Assembly (NCBI RefSeq): GCF_001591105.1
Contig: NZ_BCUD01000001.1
Coordinates: 434,001-498,000 of the forward strand
Source: Vibrio nereis NBRC 15637
Lineage (GTDB): Bacteria; Pseudomonadota; Gammaproteobacteria; Enterobacterales; Vibrionaceae
Reading direction: 5' to 3'
DNA: 64,000 nt
Shown here in pieces: positions 55,606-63,468 of this stretch. Position 1 is the stretch's first letter, and each line of letters starts with the position of its first letter. The notes below the pieces were generated by a model. It saw only the letters and a list, made by a program, of their open reading frames with translations, had not been told where the DNA came from and did no database searches. The position numbers were made by a program, and so were the translations under genes.

Positions 55606-56370
55606 ATGAAATTACGCAAAAATGCTCTCTTTGTCTGTAGCTTATTACTGAGCTGTCATGCTCATGCTTCTGGAGTCGACAAAGCCCTCACGATCCAGAG
55701 CCATACTCATAAAGCATCTTCTGCTAGCCAAAAAGAAATCGATAAAAGTGATCAGCGTATTCAGTTACTCAAAGCTGAAATCGAACAGCTTGAATCTGAT
55801 GTGAAAAATCTAGAAGTGTATCGAAACCACCTTACTGCATTGGTAGCAAACCAAGAACAGGAAATGACCAGTCTTCATGATCAGGTTGAAGAAGTTAAAA
55901 CCACTCGCCAAGGCATTGTTCCGCTGATGTACTACATGCTAGATGGGCTCAAACATTTTGTGGAACAAGACATTCCTGTGAAATCTCACCAGCGCGCTGA
56001 ACGAATAAGTAAGTTGGAGGCGCTAATGACCAGAGCCGATGTCAGTGATGCTGAAAAATATCGACTTATTCTGGAGGCTTACCAAATTGAAGTGGAATAT
56101 GGAAATAAAGTGGGGGTGTACAACAGCCAGATATTGGATGGCGACACGCCACGAGAGGTGGAAGCCTTGCACTTAGGTCGGGTTGCTTTAATTGCCCGCA
56201 GTCTGGATGGTCAGCGCTACTGGTATTGGCAACAAAGTGCAAAACAGTGGCAAATGGTGAAAAGCGAGTGGCATAACGATATTGAAACCGCGTTTGATGT
56301 TGCCTCGAAACGTATTGCGGCACAAATGGTTACTTTACCCGTGACATTGAATGCAGTGGAGGCTCGTTAA
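55606..56370 (+). CDS. DUF3450 periplasmic coiled-coil protein of the TonB2 cluster
   Basis: The 254-residue protein has a signal peptide (ALFVCSLLLSCHAHA) and a long coiled coil (about residues 40-110: SDQRIQLLKAEIEQLESDVKN), followed by the DUF3450 core with LEAYQIEVEYG and LGRVALIARSLDGQRYWYW. The ATG 55606 is first in the cluster; its stop overlaps the next start (TAATG). DUF3450 genes occur with TtpC-type TonB systems in vibrios, and the protein probably contacts TtpC in the periplasm (inference). No Fur box was recognised in the 145 bp upstream. Confidence 0.87.
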   Translation: MKLRKNALFVCSLLLSCHAHASGVDKALTIQSHTHKASSASQKEIDKSDQRIQLLKAEIEQLESDVKNLEVYRNHLTALVANQEQEMTSLHDQVEEVKTTRQGIVPLMYYMLDGLKHFVEQDIPVKSHQRAERISKLEALMTRADVSDAEKYRLILEAYQIEVEYGNKVGVYNSQILDGDTPREVEALHLGRVALIARSLDGQRYWYWQQSAKQWQMVKSEWHNDIETAFDVASKRIAAQMVTLPVTLNAVEAR

Positions 56371-57722
56371 TGTTTATACGTTGGATCGCCACACTCGTTG
56401 TAATGATGTGCCTGCCTTTTTCTACTGTTGCCGCCACTGATATCGTTGAAAAAACCGTTGCAGAGCAAAAACAGCAACAACAGCACAACGTAGAACGAGA
56501 AGCGAAATTTGATCAGCAACTGCAAGCGCTATTAACGCGTAAAAAATCGCTTCAGCAAAAAAAACAGACACTAACGGCACAAACCGACACTTTAAGTCAG
56601 ACTTTTACGGCCAATGAAAAGACGTTGGCCGAGTTAGAACAAACGCTACAACTTGAATCTGGCAGTTTAGGTGAAGTGTTCGGTACGGCAAGACAAAGCG
56701 CAAAATCTTTAAAAACCGAGTTGGATTCATCTATCTCAGGTATCGGGGCTGAGGAGCATTTATCTCACTTGAATGCGATAGTTTCTGAAACACAGCTGCC
56801 GAATATTGAGCAACTGACTCAATTATGGCAAGCGCTAGAACAAGAAATTCGTGCCAGTGGAGTGAGCCAAGCGTATACGCTTAAATATGTCGATGGAGAG
56901 GGACTCGTTTCACCGCAAGAGTTTATTCGACTTGGTTCGATCGCGTTAGTGGGCGAGCGTGGCTTTGCGAAATGGGATGGCGACACACAGCAAGCGCTCT
57001 CGTTTGCCAATCAGCCGGAGAATACGCTGCATCGAGATCAACTCATGACGTCGTTAGCTAACCGTGAACCTGTGATGATGAGTATCGACCCAACACGAGG
57101 TGCGGTTTTAGATCAGTTTGCCTATCAGCCTTCGATGGTTGATCGCCTTGAAGCAGGGGGCATGGTCGGTGGCGTGATCGTGGCTTTACTTGTCGTTGGG
57201 ATGCTAATCGCCATCGTACGAGGTGTGACGGTATTCAATATCAAGCGCCAGGTCAGTGCCCAGCTAAAAACGCCTGAACACCCTACCAATAATCCACTCG
57301 GTCGTGTGTTGTCTGTGTACAGCGAAGATAAGACAAGAAGTGTTGAAGCGTTGGAGCTACGTTTGCTGGAAGTCATCGTAGATGAACAAGCCAAATTAGA
57401 AAAAGGGCTGTCTATGCTCAAACTTCTTGCTGCATTGGCACCCATGCTGGGGCTGTTGGGGACAGTGACAGGGATGATCGAGACGTTTCAAATCATGACT
57501 TTATTTGGTACGGGTGACGCGAAAGTCATGGCAGGCGGGATTTCGACCGCGCTAGTGACGACAGTTATGGGGCTTGTGGCGGCAATGCCACTATTATTGG
57601 TACACAATATTTTGACTACCCAAGCAGAAAACTTACGCAATATCCTTGAGAAACAGGGGATAGCGCTTGTTGCTCAGCAAGCCGAAAATAGCACGCCACT
57701 CGTTGCCGAGAACATTGCATAA
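56370..57722 (+). CDS. ttpC: TtpC, TonB2 system energy-coupling protein
   Basis: The 450-residue protein has a signal peptide, a periplasmic coiled coil (about 25-130), a globular part sharing LKYVDGEGLVSPQEFIRLGS with the DUF3450 neighbour, and a C-terminal MotA/TolQ/ExbB domain (about 340-440) with MLGLLGTVTGMIETFQIM. TtpC was described in V. anguillarum and V. cholerae as required for TonB2-dependent siderophore uptake. Start and stop each overlap the neighbours by one base. Confidence 0.93.
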   Translation: MFIRWIATLVVMMCLPFSTVAATDIVEKTVAEQKQQQQHNVEREAKFDQQLQALLTRKKSLQQKKQTLTAQTDTLSQTFTANEKTLAELEQTLQLESGSLGEVFGTARQSAKSLKTELDSSISGIGAEEHLSHLNAIVSETQLPNIEQLTQLWQALEQEIRASGVSQAYTLKYVDGEGLVSPQEFIRLGSIALVGERGFAKWDGDTQQALSFANQPENTLHRDQLMTSLANREPVMMSIDPTRGAVLDQFAYQPSMVDRLEAGGMVGGVIVALLVVGMLIAIVRGVTVFNIKRQVSAQLKTPEHPTNNPLGRVLSVYSEDKTRSVEALELRLLEVIVDEQAKLEKGLSMLKLLAALAPMLGLLGTVTGMIETFQIMTLFGTGDAKVMAGGISTALVTTVMGLVAAMPLLLVHNILTTQAENLRNILEKQGIALVAQQAENSTPLVAENIA

Positions 57723-58279
57723 TGATTGATTCACTTGCCGCTTTATCATCGCTACTGGGCGGTCACATTTGGTGGAGCGAATTTACCCACTTCATGCAAC
57801 AAGGCGGTCCAGTGCTTTGGTGTCTTTTTGCTGTTGTGCTGCTGTTTTGGTTGCTGGTGGTAGAAAGAGTGATCTATTTACTTATGTATTACCCCAAAGT
57901 TAAAGCCAGTTGGGTGAGTACATGGCAAGCTCGCAGTGAGCATCACTCCTGGTACGCAAAATCCGTTCGTGATGGTTGGATAGCCCAAGCGCACATTGGC
58001 ATTTACCAAAACACGAATACGATAAAGTTGCTCGTTTCGTTGTGCCCTATGCTCGGTTTACTCGGTACGGTTACGGGAATGATCAGTGTTTTTGACTCCA
58101 TGGCGTTAGAAGGTAACAATGAGCCTAAATTGATGGCATCAGGTATTGCGCTGGCAACCTTACCGACTATGGCGGGTATGGTCGCGGCATTAGTGGGGAT
58201 ATTTATCCATGCGCGTTTAATTAAGATTTGCAAAACAAAAGCTTATCAACTGGAAAAAGAATTAAGGATTCAACAATGA
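57722..58279 (+). CDS. exbB2: ExbB2, TonB2 system proton channel subunit
   Basis: The 185-residue protein has three membrane helices of the MotA/TolQ/ExbB family, with PMLGLLGTVTGMISVFDSMAL in the middle and TLPTMAGMVAALVGIFIHARL at the end (both shown in part). It is shorter than E. coli ExbB, as TonB2-type ExbB proteins are. It forms the pentameric channel that uses the proton gradient with ExbD2. It overlaps ttpC by one base and exbD2 by four (ATGA). Confidence 0.93.
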   Translation: MIDSLAALSSLLGGHIWWSEFTHFMQQGGPVLWCLFAVVLLFWLLVVERVIYLLMYYPKVKASWVSTWQARSEHHSWYAKSVRDGWIAQAHIGIYQNTNTIKLLVSLCPMLGLLGTVTGMISVFDSMALEGNNEPKLMASGIALATLPTMAGMVAALVGIFIHARLIKICKTKAYQLEKELRIQQ

Positions 58280-58680
58280 GACTTGGCCGACGAGTGCATA
58301 AACAGGACGAAGCGCAGGTCGACTTGACGCCAATGCTCGATATTGTGTTTATCATGCTGATTTTCTTCATTGTAACCAGTTCTTTTGTTCGAGAGTCAGG
58401 TATTGAAGTCGATCGCCCTAGCGCGACAAATATTGTGAGCCAAGATAAAGCGGGTATCCACGTTGCGGTGACAGCGAATAATGATATTTATATTGATAAA
58501 CGTATGGTGGACTCTGAAAGAGTGCAGGCAACACTCGAAGTATTACTGGTTGAAAAACCGAATAGCGGATTGGTTATTCAAGCCGATGAACGTGCTCACA
58601 GTGGTATCGTGGTTAAGGTGATGGATGCCGCCAAAAGTGCCGGTATAGAGAATATTGCTTTAGCCGCGGAAGCGAAATAA
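58276..58680 (+). CDS. exbD2: ExbD2, TonB2 system proton channel subunit
   Basis: ATG 58276 overlaps the exbB2 stop (ATGA); an upstream frame extension is not conserved. The 134-residue protein has one membrane helix with the essential aspartate in VDLTPMLDIVFIMLIFFIV and a periplasmic domain with GLVIQADERAHSGIVVKVMD. It completes the proton-driven motor for TonB2. Its stop overlaps tonB2 by one base. Confidence 0.94.
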   Translation: MRLGRRVHKQDEAQVDLTPMLDIVFIMLIFFIVTSSFVRESGIEVDRPSATNIVSQDKAGIHVAVTANNDIYIDKRMVDSERVQATLEVLLVEKPNSGLVIQADERAHSGIVVKVMDAAKSAGIENIALAAEAK

Positions 58681-59303
58681 TGATGCGGTTTTTATTTGCA
58701 ATTCCGGTCTCTTTGGTACTAGCAATGCTGCTGTTCCTGTTGATGGCCTGGTTAGTGGGGGCACCTAAGCAACAATCACAACCCATGTTGGAACTCACCG
58801 CTGTCAATTTCGTTGTTGAAGAACAAGAGCAGAATGTCGCGCATCGCACTCGGGCTTTGCCTCCACCACCAACACTTGAGCCGCTGCCAACTGATTACAT
58901 GACCGCTCCCGAACCAGCCATGCAGCTGAGTGCACCAATTACACCGAGTCAGATCTCAACTTCTGCATTAAACATTGAGGTTGGTAGCGTTGATATTAAT
59001 GCGCCGGAAATCGGCAGTTTCGAATCGGCCAGCCCAATAATGCCTATTCATCGAGTGGAACCGCGCTACCCGTATAAAGCGAGCCAACGTAGAATTGAAG
59101 GGTACGTCGTCATTAGATTCAACATTGATGAAAAAGGGCGGCCAGTGGACCTTGAAGTCATTGAAGCCAAACCCAAACGGCTTTTTGAAAGAGAAGCCGT
59201 AAAAGCACTCAAGCAGTGGCGTTATCAACCTATGCTAGAACAAGGCCAACCAGTGACGCATCACGGACAAACAGTGAAACTCGAGTTTAGGCAACCAAAA
59301 TGA
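58680..59303 (+). CDS. tonB2: TonB2 energy-transducing protein
   Basis: The 207-residue protein has an N-terminal membrane anchor (MMRFLFAIPVSLVLAMLLF), a modest proline region (RALPPPPTLEPLPTDYM) and a C-terminal TonB domain with RVEPRYPYKASQRRIEGYVV and AVKALKQWRYQPM. It transmits the proton-motive force to outer membrane receptors for siderophores and other ligands. The short periplasmic spacer is typical of TonB2 compared with TonB1. It overlaps the next gene by four bases. Confidence 0.95.
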   Translation: MMRFLFAIPVSLVLAMLLFLLMAWLVGAPKQQSQPMLELTAVNFVVEEQEQNVAHRTRALPPPPTLEPLPTDYMTAPEPAMQLSAPITPSQISTSALNIEVGSVDINAPEIGSFESASPIMPIHRVEPRYPYKASQRRIEGYVVIRFNIDEKGRPVDLEVIEAKPKRLFEREAVKALKQWRYQPMLEQGQPVTHHGQTVKLEFRQPK

Positions 59304-60502
59304 AAAACTTAATCCTTGCTCTGTGTGCGATTATTCTGACTAACGCGGCAATAGGCCGTGAACTTAGTGTATTTACCGCGTCTAAATTGCAGCAAGCGCA
59401 AAAATATGACTCTAAGGGCCAGTTGGAAAAGGCGATCGGTATTTTGCAGCCACTGACAATTTCACGTAGCTATGATCGCGCTATGGTTGATCGAAGTTTG
59501 GGTGTCTACTTTTGGAAGAATAACCAGCTTAAGTTGTCAGCACACCATTTACAAAAAGCACTAGAAACAGACGCCATCGAAGGAAAACAGCAGACGGAGC
59601 TGAGAAAAATGCTGGCAGATGTGCTGTTTAATCAAAGAGAGTTCCGAGAAGCTCTACAACATTACGCTCAGTTAACCGCTGTAACTCAAGAGCCCACTCG
59701 TTCACAGCTTTGGTTAAGTATGGCAAAAGCTCATTACCAATTAGAGCAGTGGCAACAGACTATCGATGCTGCAAATCGAGTTGTGGGGGCGTCAAAACAC
59801 AATTTTGAGCCACTCACTATCAAGCTGAGTGCGCAAATACACTCTTCTCAATGGCGCGGTGCAGAAAAAACGTTAAGGGCTCTGCTCAAATACCAACCTA
59901 AAAACCCAAACTGGTGGCGACAGCTAGTGAATGTCAAACTTCACTCTGGTGATACGCGCGGGGCTTTAACGGCGTTGTCATTGGCCAAAAATCAAATCGC
60001 ATTGAATGTTCAAGATCGAAAACTATTGGCAAGGCTATTTGATAAATCTGGTATTCCAGAGCGAGCAGCACTAGAGCTTTCTTTGTTACCGGCTTCTGAA
60101 CAAAATATCGATCTGCTGGTTGAACAAGCGGGCTATTGGCAGAAGGCAAAAGAGTGGGGGCATGCGGCTATTGTCTGGGAAAGCTTGTCGAAAAAGGACG
60201 AAAAATACCATCGGCAGCTAGCGCTTGCTTTGACACAAAATGGCGATCATCAAAAGGCCTTAAACGTGCTTGAACGTTACCAAGTAAAGCGCGCTGACAT
60301 CGCGTTGCTCAAAGCCAAAGTGCACGACAAGTTAAACCAGTTGGATGAAGCATTAGAGGAAGCGAAAGCCGCTCAAAAAATCGAGCCTTCCGCGAGCGCG
60401 GAAAGTTGGATTGAGTATTTAAGTAATAAAAAGATGGTGTCTAACAAGCTTAAACAACAAGCTCGTTATCAAAAAGAGGGAAGAAATACTTCCGCTCTTT
60501 GA
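59300..60502 (+). CDS. TPR-repeat protein, last gene of the TonB2 cluster
   Basis: The 400-residue protein has a signal peptide (LILALCAIILTNAAIG) and a string of tetratricopeptide-like helices throughout (LQKALETDAIEGKQQTEL, LARLFDKSGIPERAALELS). It overlaps tonB2 (ATGA), so it belongs to the operon, and homologues sit at the same place in other vibrios. It probably assists assembly or partner binding in the periplasm; its exact role is unknown. No clear terminator follows. Confidence 0.85.
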   Translation: MKNLILALCAIILTNAAIGRELSVFTASKLQQAQKYDSKGQLEKAIGILQPLTISRSYDRAMVDRSLGVYFWKNNQLKLSAHHLQKALETDAIEGKQQTELRKMLADVLFNQREFREALQHYAQLTAVTQEPTRSQLWLSMAKAHYQLEQWQQTIDAANRVVGASKHNFEPLTIKLSAQIHSSQWRGAEKTLRALLKYQPKNPNWWRQLVNVKLHSGDTRGALTALSLAKNQIALNVQDRKLLARLFDKSGIPERAALELSLLPASEQNIDLLVEQAGYWQKAKEWGHAAIVWESLSKKDEKYHRQLALALTQNGDHQKALNVLERYQVKRADIALLKAKVHDKLNQLDEALEEAKAAQKIEPSASAESWIEYLSNKKMVSNKLKQQARYQKEGRNTSAL

Positions 60503-60517
60503 CTCACTGGGCAGTGA

Positions 60518-60742
60518 CTATTTCATATCTAGGCAAGCAAATTCTGCCCGCCACAATAACGACTTAGATGACTCCATGTTTGCCAGCACTTCTTTACCAG
60601 AAAGCTGAGGATAAGCCTGCATGACTTTCGCGTCTTCCTGCCTTCTGGATTTGGAGTAAGCCCGTACGTGAGTGAATGTCCCTGACAAATTATTCGACAG
60701 CATAGCTCTAGAAAGACAGATGCCAAATATATCCTTTTCCAT
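60518..60742 (-). CDS. Possible small protein of unknown function
   Basis: A 74-residue frame with protein-like composition (SKSRRQEDAKVMQAYPQLSG, ESSKSLLWRAEFACLDMK). A GAGGGC lies about 8 bases before ATG 60742, a passable ribosome binding site. It is convergent with the TPR gene. I do not recognise the family. A coincidental ORF cannot be excluded. Confidence 0.4.
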   Translation of the reverse strand: MEKDIFGICLSRAMLSNNLSGTFTHVRAYSKSRRQEDAKVMQAYPQLSGKEVLANMESSKSLLWRAEFACLDMK

Positions 60743-60890
60743 TTTTAATAGCCCTCATTTTGAGACTAGGACCTAGTTTTCTATATGTTTTTATTAAGCC
60801 TCTAGACAGTGACGTTGGATACTTCTACCAGTGCTTAGTAAGTATACTAGATGTTGTCTTTCAGTGTGCAAAAATTAGCCACTAAAACAC

Positions 60891-60904
60891 TTGATCGAAA
60901 TCAA
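60891..60904 (+). promoter_or_regulatory. FNR-box match
   Basis: TTGATCGAAATCAA is a perfect TTGAT-N4-ATCAA site, 170 bp upstream of the CitA-like sensor start. It suggests anaerobic control of the two-component genes, in line with citrate fermentation regulators. Confidence 0.6.
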
Positions 60905-61074
60905 CTTTTCTCCTGTTTAAGTACTCTGTGCTGTTAAAGTGCGTTTTGAGTAAAGTTTTGCAACAAAACAATCAAATTCATTAACGACATACACACTCCA
61001 TTCACAGTTCAGGCTGAGTATGCTCGTGACAAGCTGCAAGCAGTGTTAGCCTATTCCAGCACTAAGGAGAAGGT

Positions 61075-62694
61075 ATGAAATGGAGCAGCATCAGCTTCCG
61101 GAAAAGGATGCTGATTATCATGACTTTATCTGGGCTAATTGAGCTACTTTTGCTTGTAGCCGCTGGTTTTATGTATGTAAAGCATGAGCAAGAACAAGAA
61201 ATGGGTCGCAAGGCGTTAGGGGTAGCTTCCTTTCTGGCTGAGTCACCCTACGTTGTGGAAATGATTCAAACTGGCGTGAACGAAGAATATCAAGAACGCT
61301 ATCGTAATTTGACCGAACTGATTGGTGCTGCATTTATTGTCATTGGTGATAAGGATGGAATACGTCTAGTTCACCCGGTTGAAGAGCGAATTGGGCTACC
61401 TATGAAAGGGGGGGATAACGATCGCGCATTGATAGAAGGTCAAGCTTATATTTCCGTAGCTAAAGGATCTTTGGGCTACTCGGTGCGTGGTAAGTCCGCC
61501 GTGTTTGACTCAAACGGGAATATTATTGGAGTTGTCTCTGTTGGTTACTTAATTGATAGACTTCAGGATAGAATCGAGCCCTTCTTAGCTTATTTGACCC
61601 TTATGGCATTTTTGGTGGTAGGTGCCAATGCTGTTGTCTCAAGCTATGCATCACGCCGTTTTCAGAAAGCCATTTTAGGCTTTGAGCCAGAAGAAATTGG
61701 CCGTCTTTACGTTGAGTTAGACGTGACGCTTGAAACCTTAAAAGAAGGAATACTGAGCATTGATGGAGAAGGGCGTCTTCGTTCTATTAACCGCAGTGCA
61801 TGCCAGATTCTTGGACTGGAAAAAAGTGAGTGTTTGAATAAGCCACTGAATCAGATCTTGCCGGAAAGTGATTTACATATTGTGCTGCAAACCGCTAGAA
61901 CGGATCACGACATCAATTTATACCTAAATCAACAACGCCTTATTGCTAATAGAAGCCCGATTATTGTTGATGGTAAAGTCGTGGGAGCGGTATCAAGTTT
62001 CCGACTAAAAGATGATTTAACGGAATTAACCGAGCAGTTGGCAAAAACCAAAGAATACGCCGACATGCTTCGCTCCCAAACTCATGAGCACCGTAATAAG
62101 CTCAACACGATCAGTGGCATGGTACAAATGGGCGAATTAGATGCAGTCCAGCATTTGATAGGCCAAGAAACGGACCACTACCAAACGCTGATCGAGTTCT
62201 TACGGGAAACCATCAAAGAGCCACTAATTGCTGGCATGTTATTAGGTAAAACTGAACGAGCACGTGAACTAGGTTTAAAGCTTGTCGTCGAAGATGGCTC
62301 ACGTTTAGAGCCTCTGCCTGACCGCATTAACGCTGAAGATGTGGTGACTATTTTAGGAAACCTAATTGATAACGCATTTGATGCCACGCGAGAAGCATTA
62401 TCTAGTGACCCTAACTTTTCACTAAGTCGGAGAGTTATCGACGTTTCTATTAGTGATTTTGGTAATGAGGTGATTTTAGAAGTTCAGGACCAAGGATGCG
62501 GTTTGCCACAGAACATGAGTGTGGCATCGCTGGTAAAAAGAGGTGTTTCAAGTAAAGACGACAACACTCGCGGTGTCGGGCTGCATTTAGTAAACGAACT
62601 TGCCTTGCGTTATCAGGGTGAATTAGAAATGGCGAACAATAAGGAGCATGGAGCCAGAATGACGGTCTATCTACCTAAGGAAGATCTGGTATGA
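61075..62694 (+). CDS. citA: CitA-type citrate sensor histidine kinase
   Basis: The 539-residue kinase has a membrane helix (13-35), a periplasmic Cache/PDC sensor, a second helix (about 168-190), a cytoplasmic PAS domain (about 215-310), an H-box RSQTHEHRNKLNTI with His337 and a HATPase domain ending GVGLHLVNELA. In the sensor, Arg97 and His100 (IRLVHP) and Arg138 and Lys140 (SVRGKS) match the positions of citrate-binding Arg66, His69, Arg107 and Lys109 of Klebsiella CitA with the same spacing (3, 38 and 2 residues between successive pairs). This favours citrate over C4-dicarboxylates. It overlaps its regulator gene by four bases. AAGGAG precedes ATG 61075. Confidence 0.86.
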   Translation: MKWSSISFRKRMLIIMTLSGLIELLLLVAAGFMYVKHEQEQEMGRKALGVASFLAESPYVVEMIQTGVNEEYQERYRNLTELIGAAFIVIGDKDGIRLVHPVEERIGLPMKGGDNDRALIEGQAYISVAKGSLGYSVRGKSAVFDSNGNIIGVVSVGYLIDRLQDRIEPFLAYLTLMAFLVVGANAVVSSYASRRFQKAILGFEPEEIGRLYVELDVTLETLKEGILSIDGEGRLRSINRSACQILGLEKSECLNKPLNQILPESDLHIVLQTARTDHDINLYLNQQRLIANRSPIIVDGKVVGAVSSFRLKDDLTELTEQLAKTKEYADMLRSQTHEHRNKLNTISGMVQMGELDAVQHLIGQETDHYQTLIEFLRETIKEPLIAGMLLGKTERARELGLKLVVEDGSRLEPLPDRINAEDVVTILGNLIDNAFDATREALSSDPNFSLSRRVIDVSISDFGNEVILEVQDQGCGLPQNMSVASLVKRGVSSKDDNTRGVGLHLVNELALRYQGELEMANNKEHGARMTVYLPKEDLV

Positions 62695-63380
62695 CACGTA
62701 AAACCAAAGTAATGATTGTTGAAGATGATATTGCTATCGCTCAACTACACCAGAAATACCTAGAGCAAATCGACAGCTATCAAGTGATTGGAATTGCAAC
62801 CAATAAAGCAGAAGCAAAGCTGCAATTGGAAATATTGGAGCCTGAACTCTTGTTACTGGATGTGCACCTACCCGATGGCTCAGGGTTGGATATACTGCAA
62901 GATCTGCGTAGCAACAATATCAGTTGCGACATCATTCTCATTACTGCCGCAAGAGATGTAGATACGCTGCAGCAAGCAATGAGAGGGGGCGTGGTCGATT
63001 ACTTGCTTAAGCCAGTGATGTTCCCACGTTTGGATGCCGCGCTGAAAAAATACGTTGCTCAGAAACACCACCTCAATCATGTGGATGATCTAGACCAGAC
63101 ACTGGTGGATAAAATGCTTCAATCTGCCACGACTTCAGAGCCGTCGAAAACGCGCTTACCTAAAGGTATTGATGGCGTCACGCTCGACAAGATTAAATCA
63201 TTGTTTGCAGATAAAGTGAGCTTAACCGCGGATGAAGCGGGTGAAAAAATTGGTGCTAGCCGTACAACCGCAAGGCGCTACTTGGAGTTTCTTATCAGCA
63301 CTGGCGAGCTGGAAGCTGACCTCAAATATGGATCAGTTGGGCGACCAGAAAGAAGTTATAAGAAGGCTTTGGTGAAATAA
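62691..63380 (+). CDS. citB: CitB/DcuR-type response regulator
   Basis: The 229-residue regulator has a receiver domain (VEDD, Asp57 in LLLLDVHLPDGSG, Lys in VDYLLKPV) and a C-terminal helix-turn-helix of the CitB group (LTADEAGEKIGASRTTARRY). ATGA overlaps the kinase stop. With the kinase it should switch on citrate uptake and fermentation genes; no citrate lyase or transporter genes lie in this window. Confidence 0.9.
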   Translation: MTRKTKVMIVEDDIAIAQLHQKYLEQIDSYQVIGIATNKAEAKLQLEILEPELLLLDVHLPDGSGLDILQDLRSNNISCDIILITAARDVDTLQQAMRGGVVDYLLKPVMFPRLDAALKKYVAQKHHLNHVDDLDQTLVDKMLQSATTSEPSKTRLPKGIDGVTLDKIKSLFADKVSLTADEAGEKIGASRTTARRYLEFLISTGELEADLKYGSVGRPERSYKKALVK

Positions 63381-63468
63381 CAAAGTATCACGTGATAAAT
63401 AATTAACGGCTTTGCGCGCTAAGTGTATAAAATAGGGTGTTTAATTGTTTTTAGCTAAGTGAGTATAG

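Larger units (their letters stand above)
60503..61074. other. Gap between the TonB2 cluster and the CitA-like sensor
   Basis: These 572 bp contain one candidate small minus-strand ORF (60518-60742), a perfect 13-nt palindrome ACTAGGACCTAGT at 60765-60777, a FNR-box match at 60891-60904 and the promoter region of the two-component system. No terminator with a T tract was found after the TPR gene. Confidence 0.5.
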
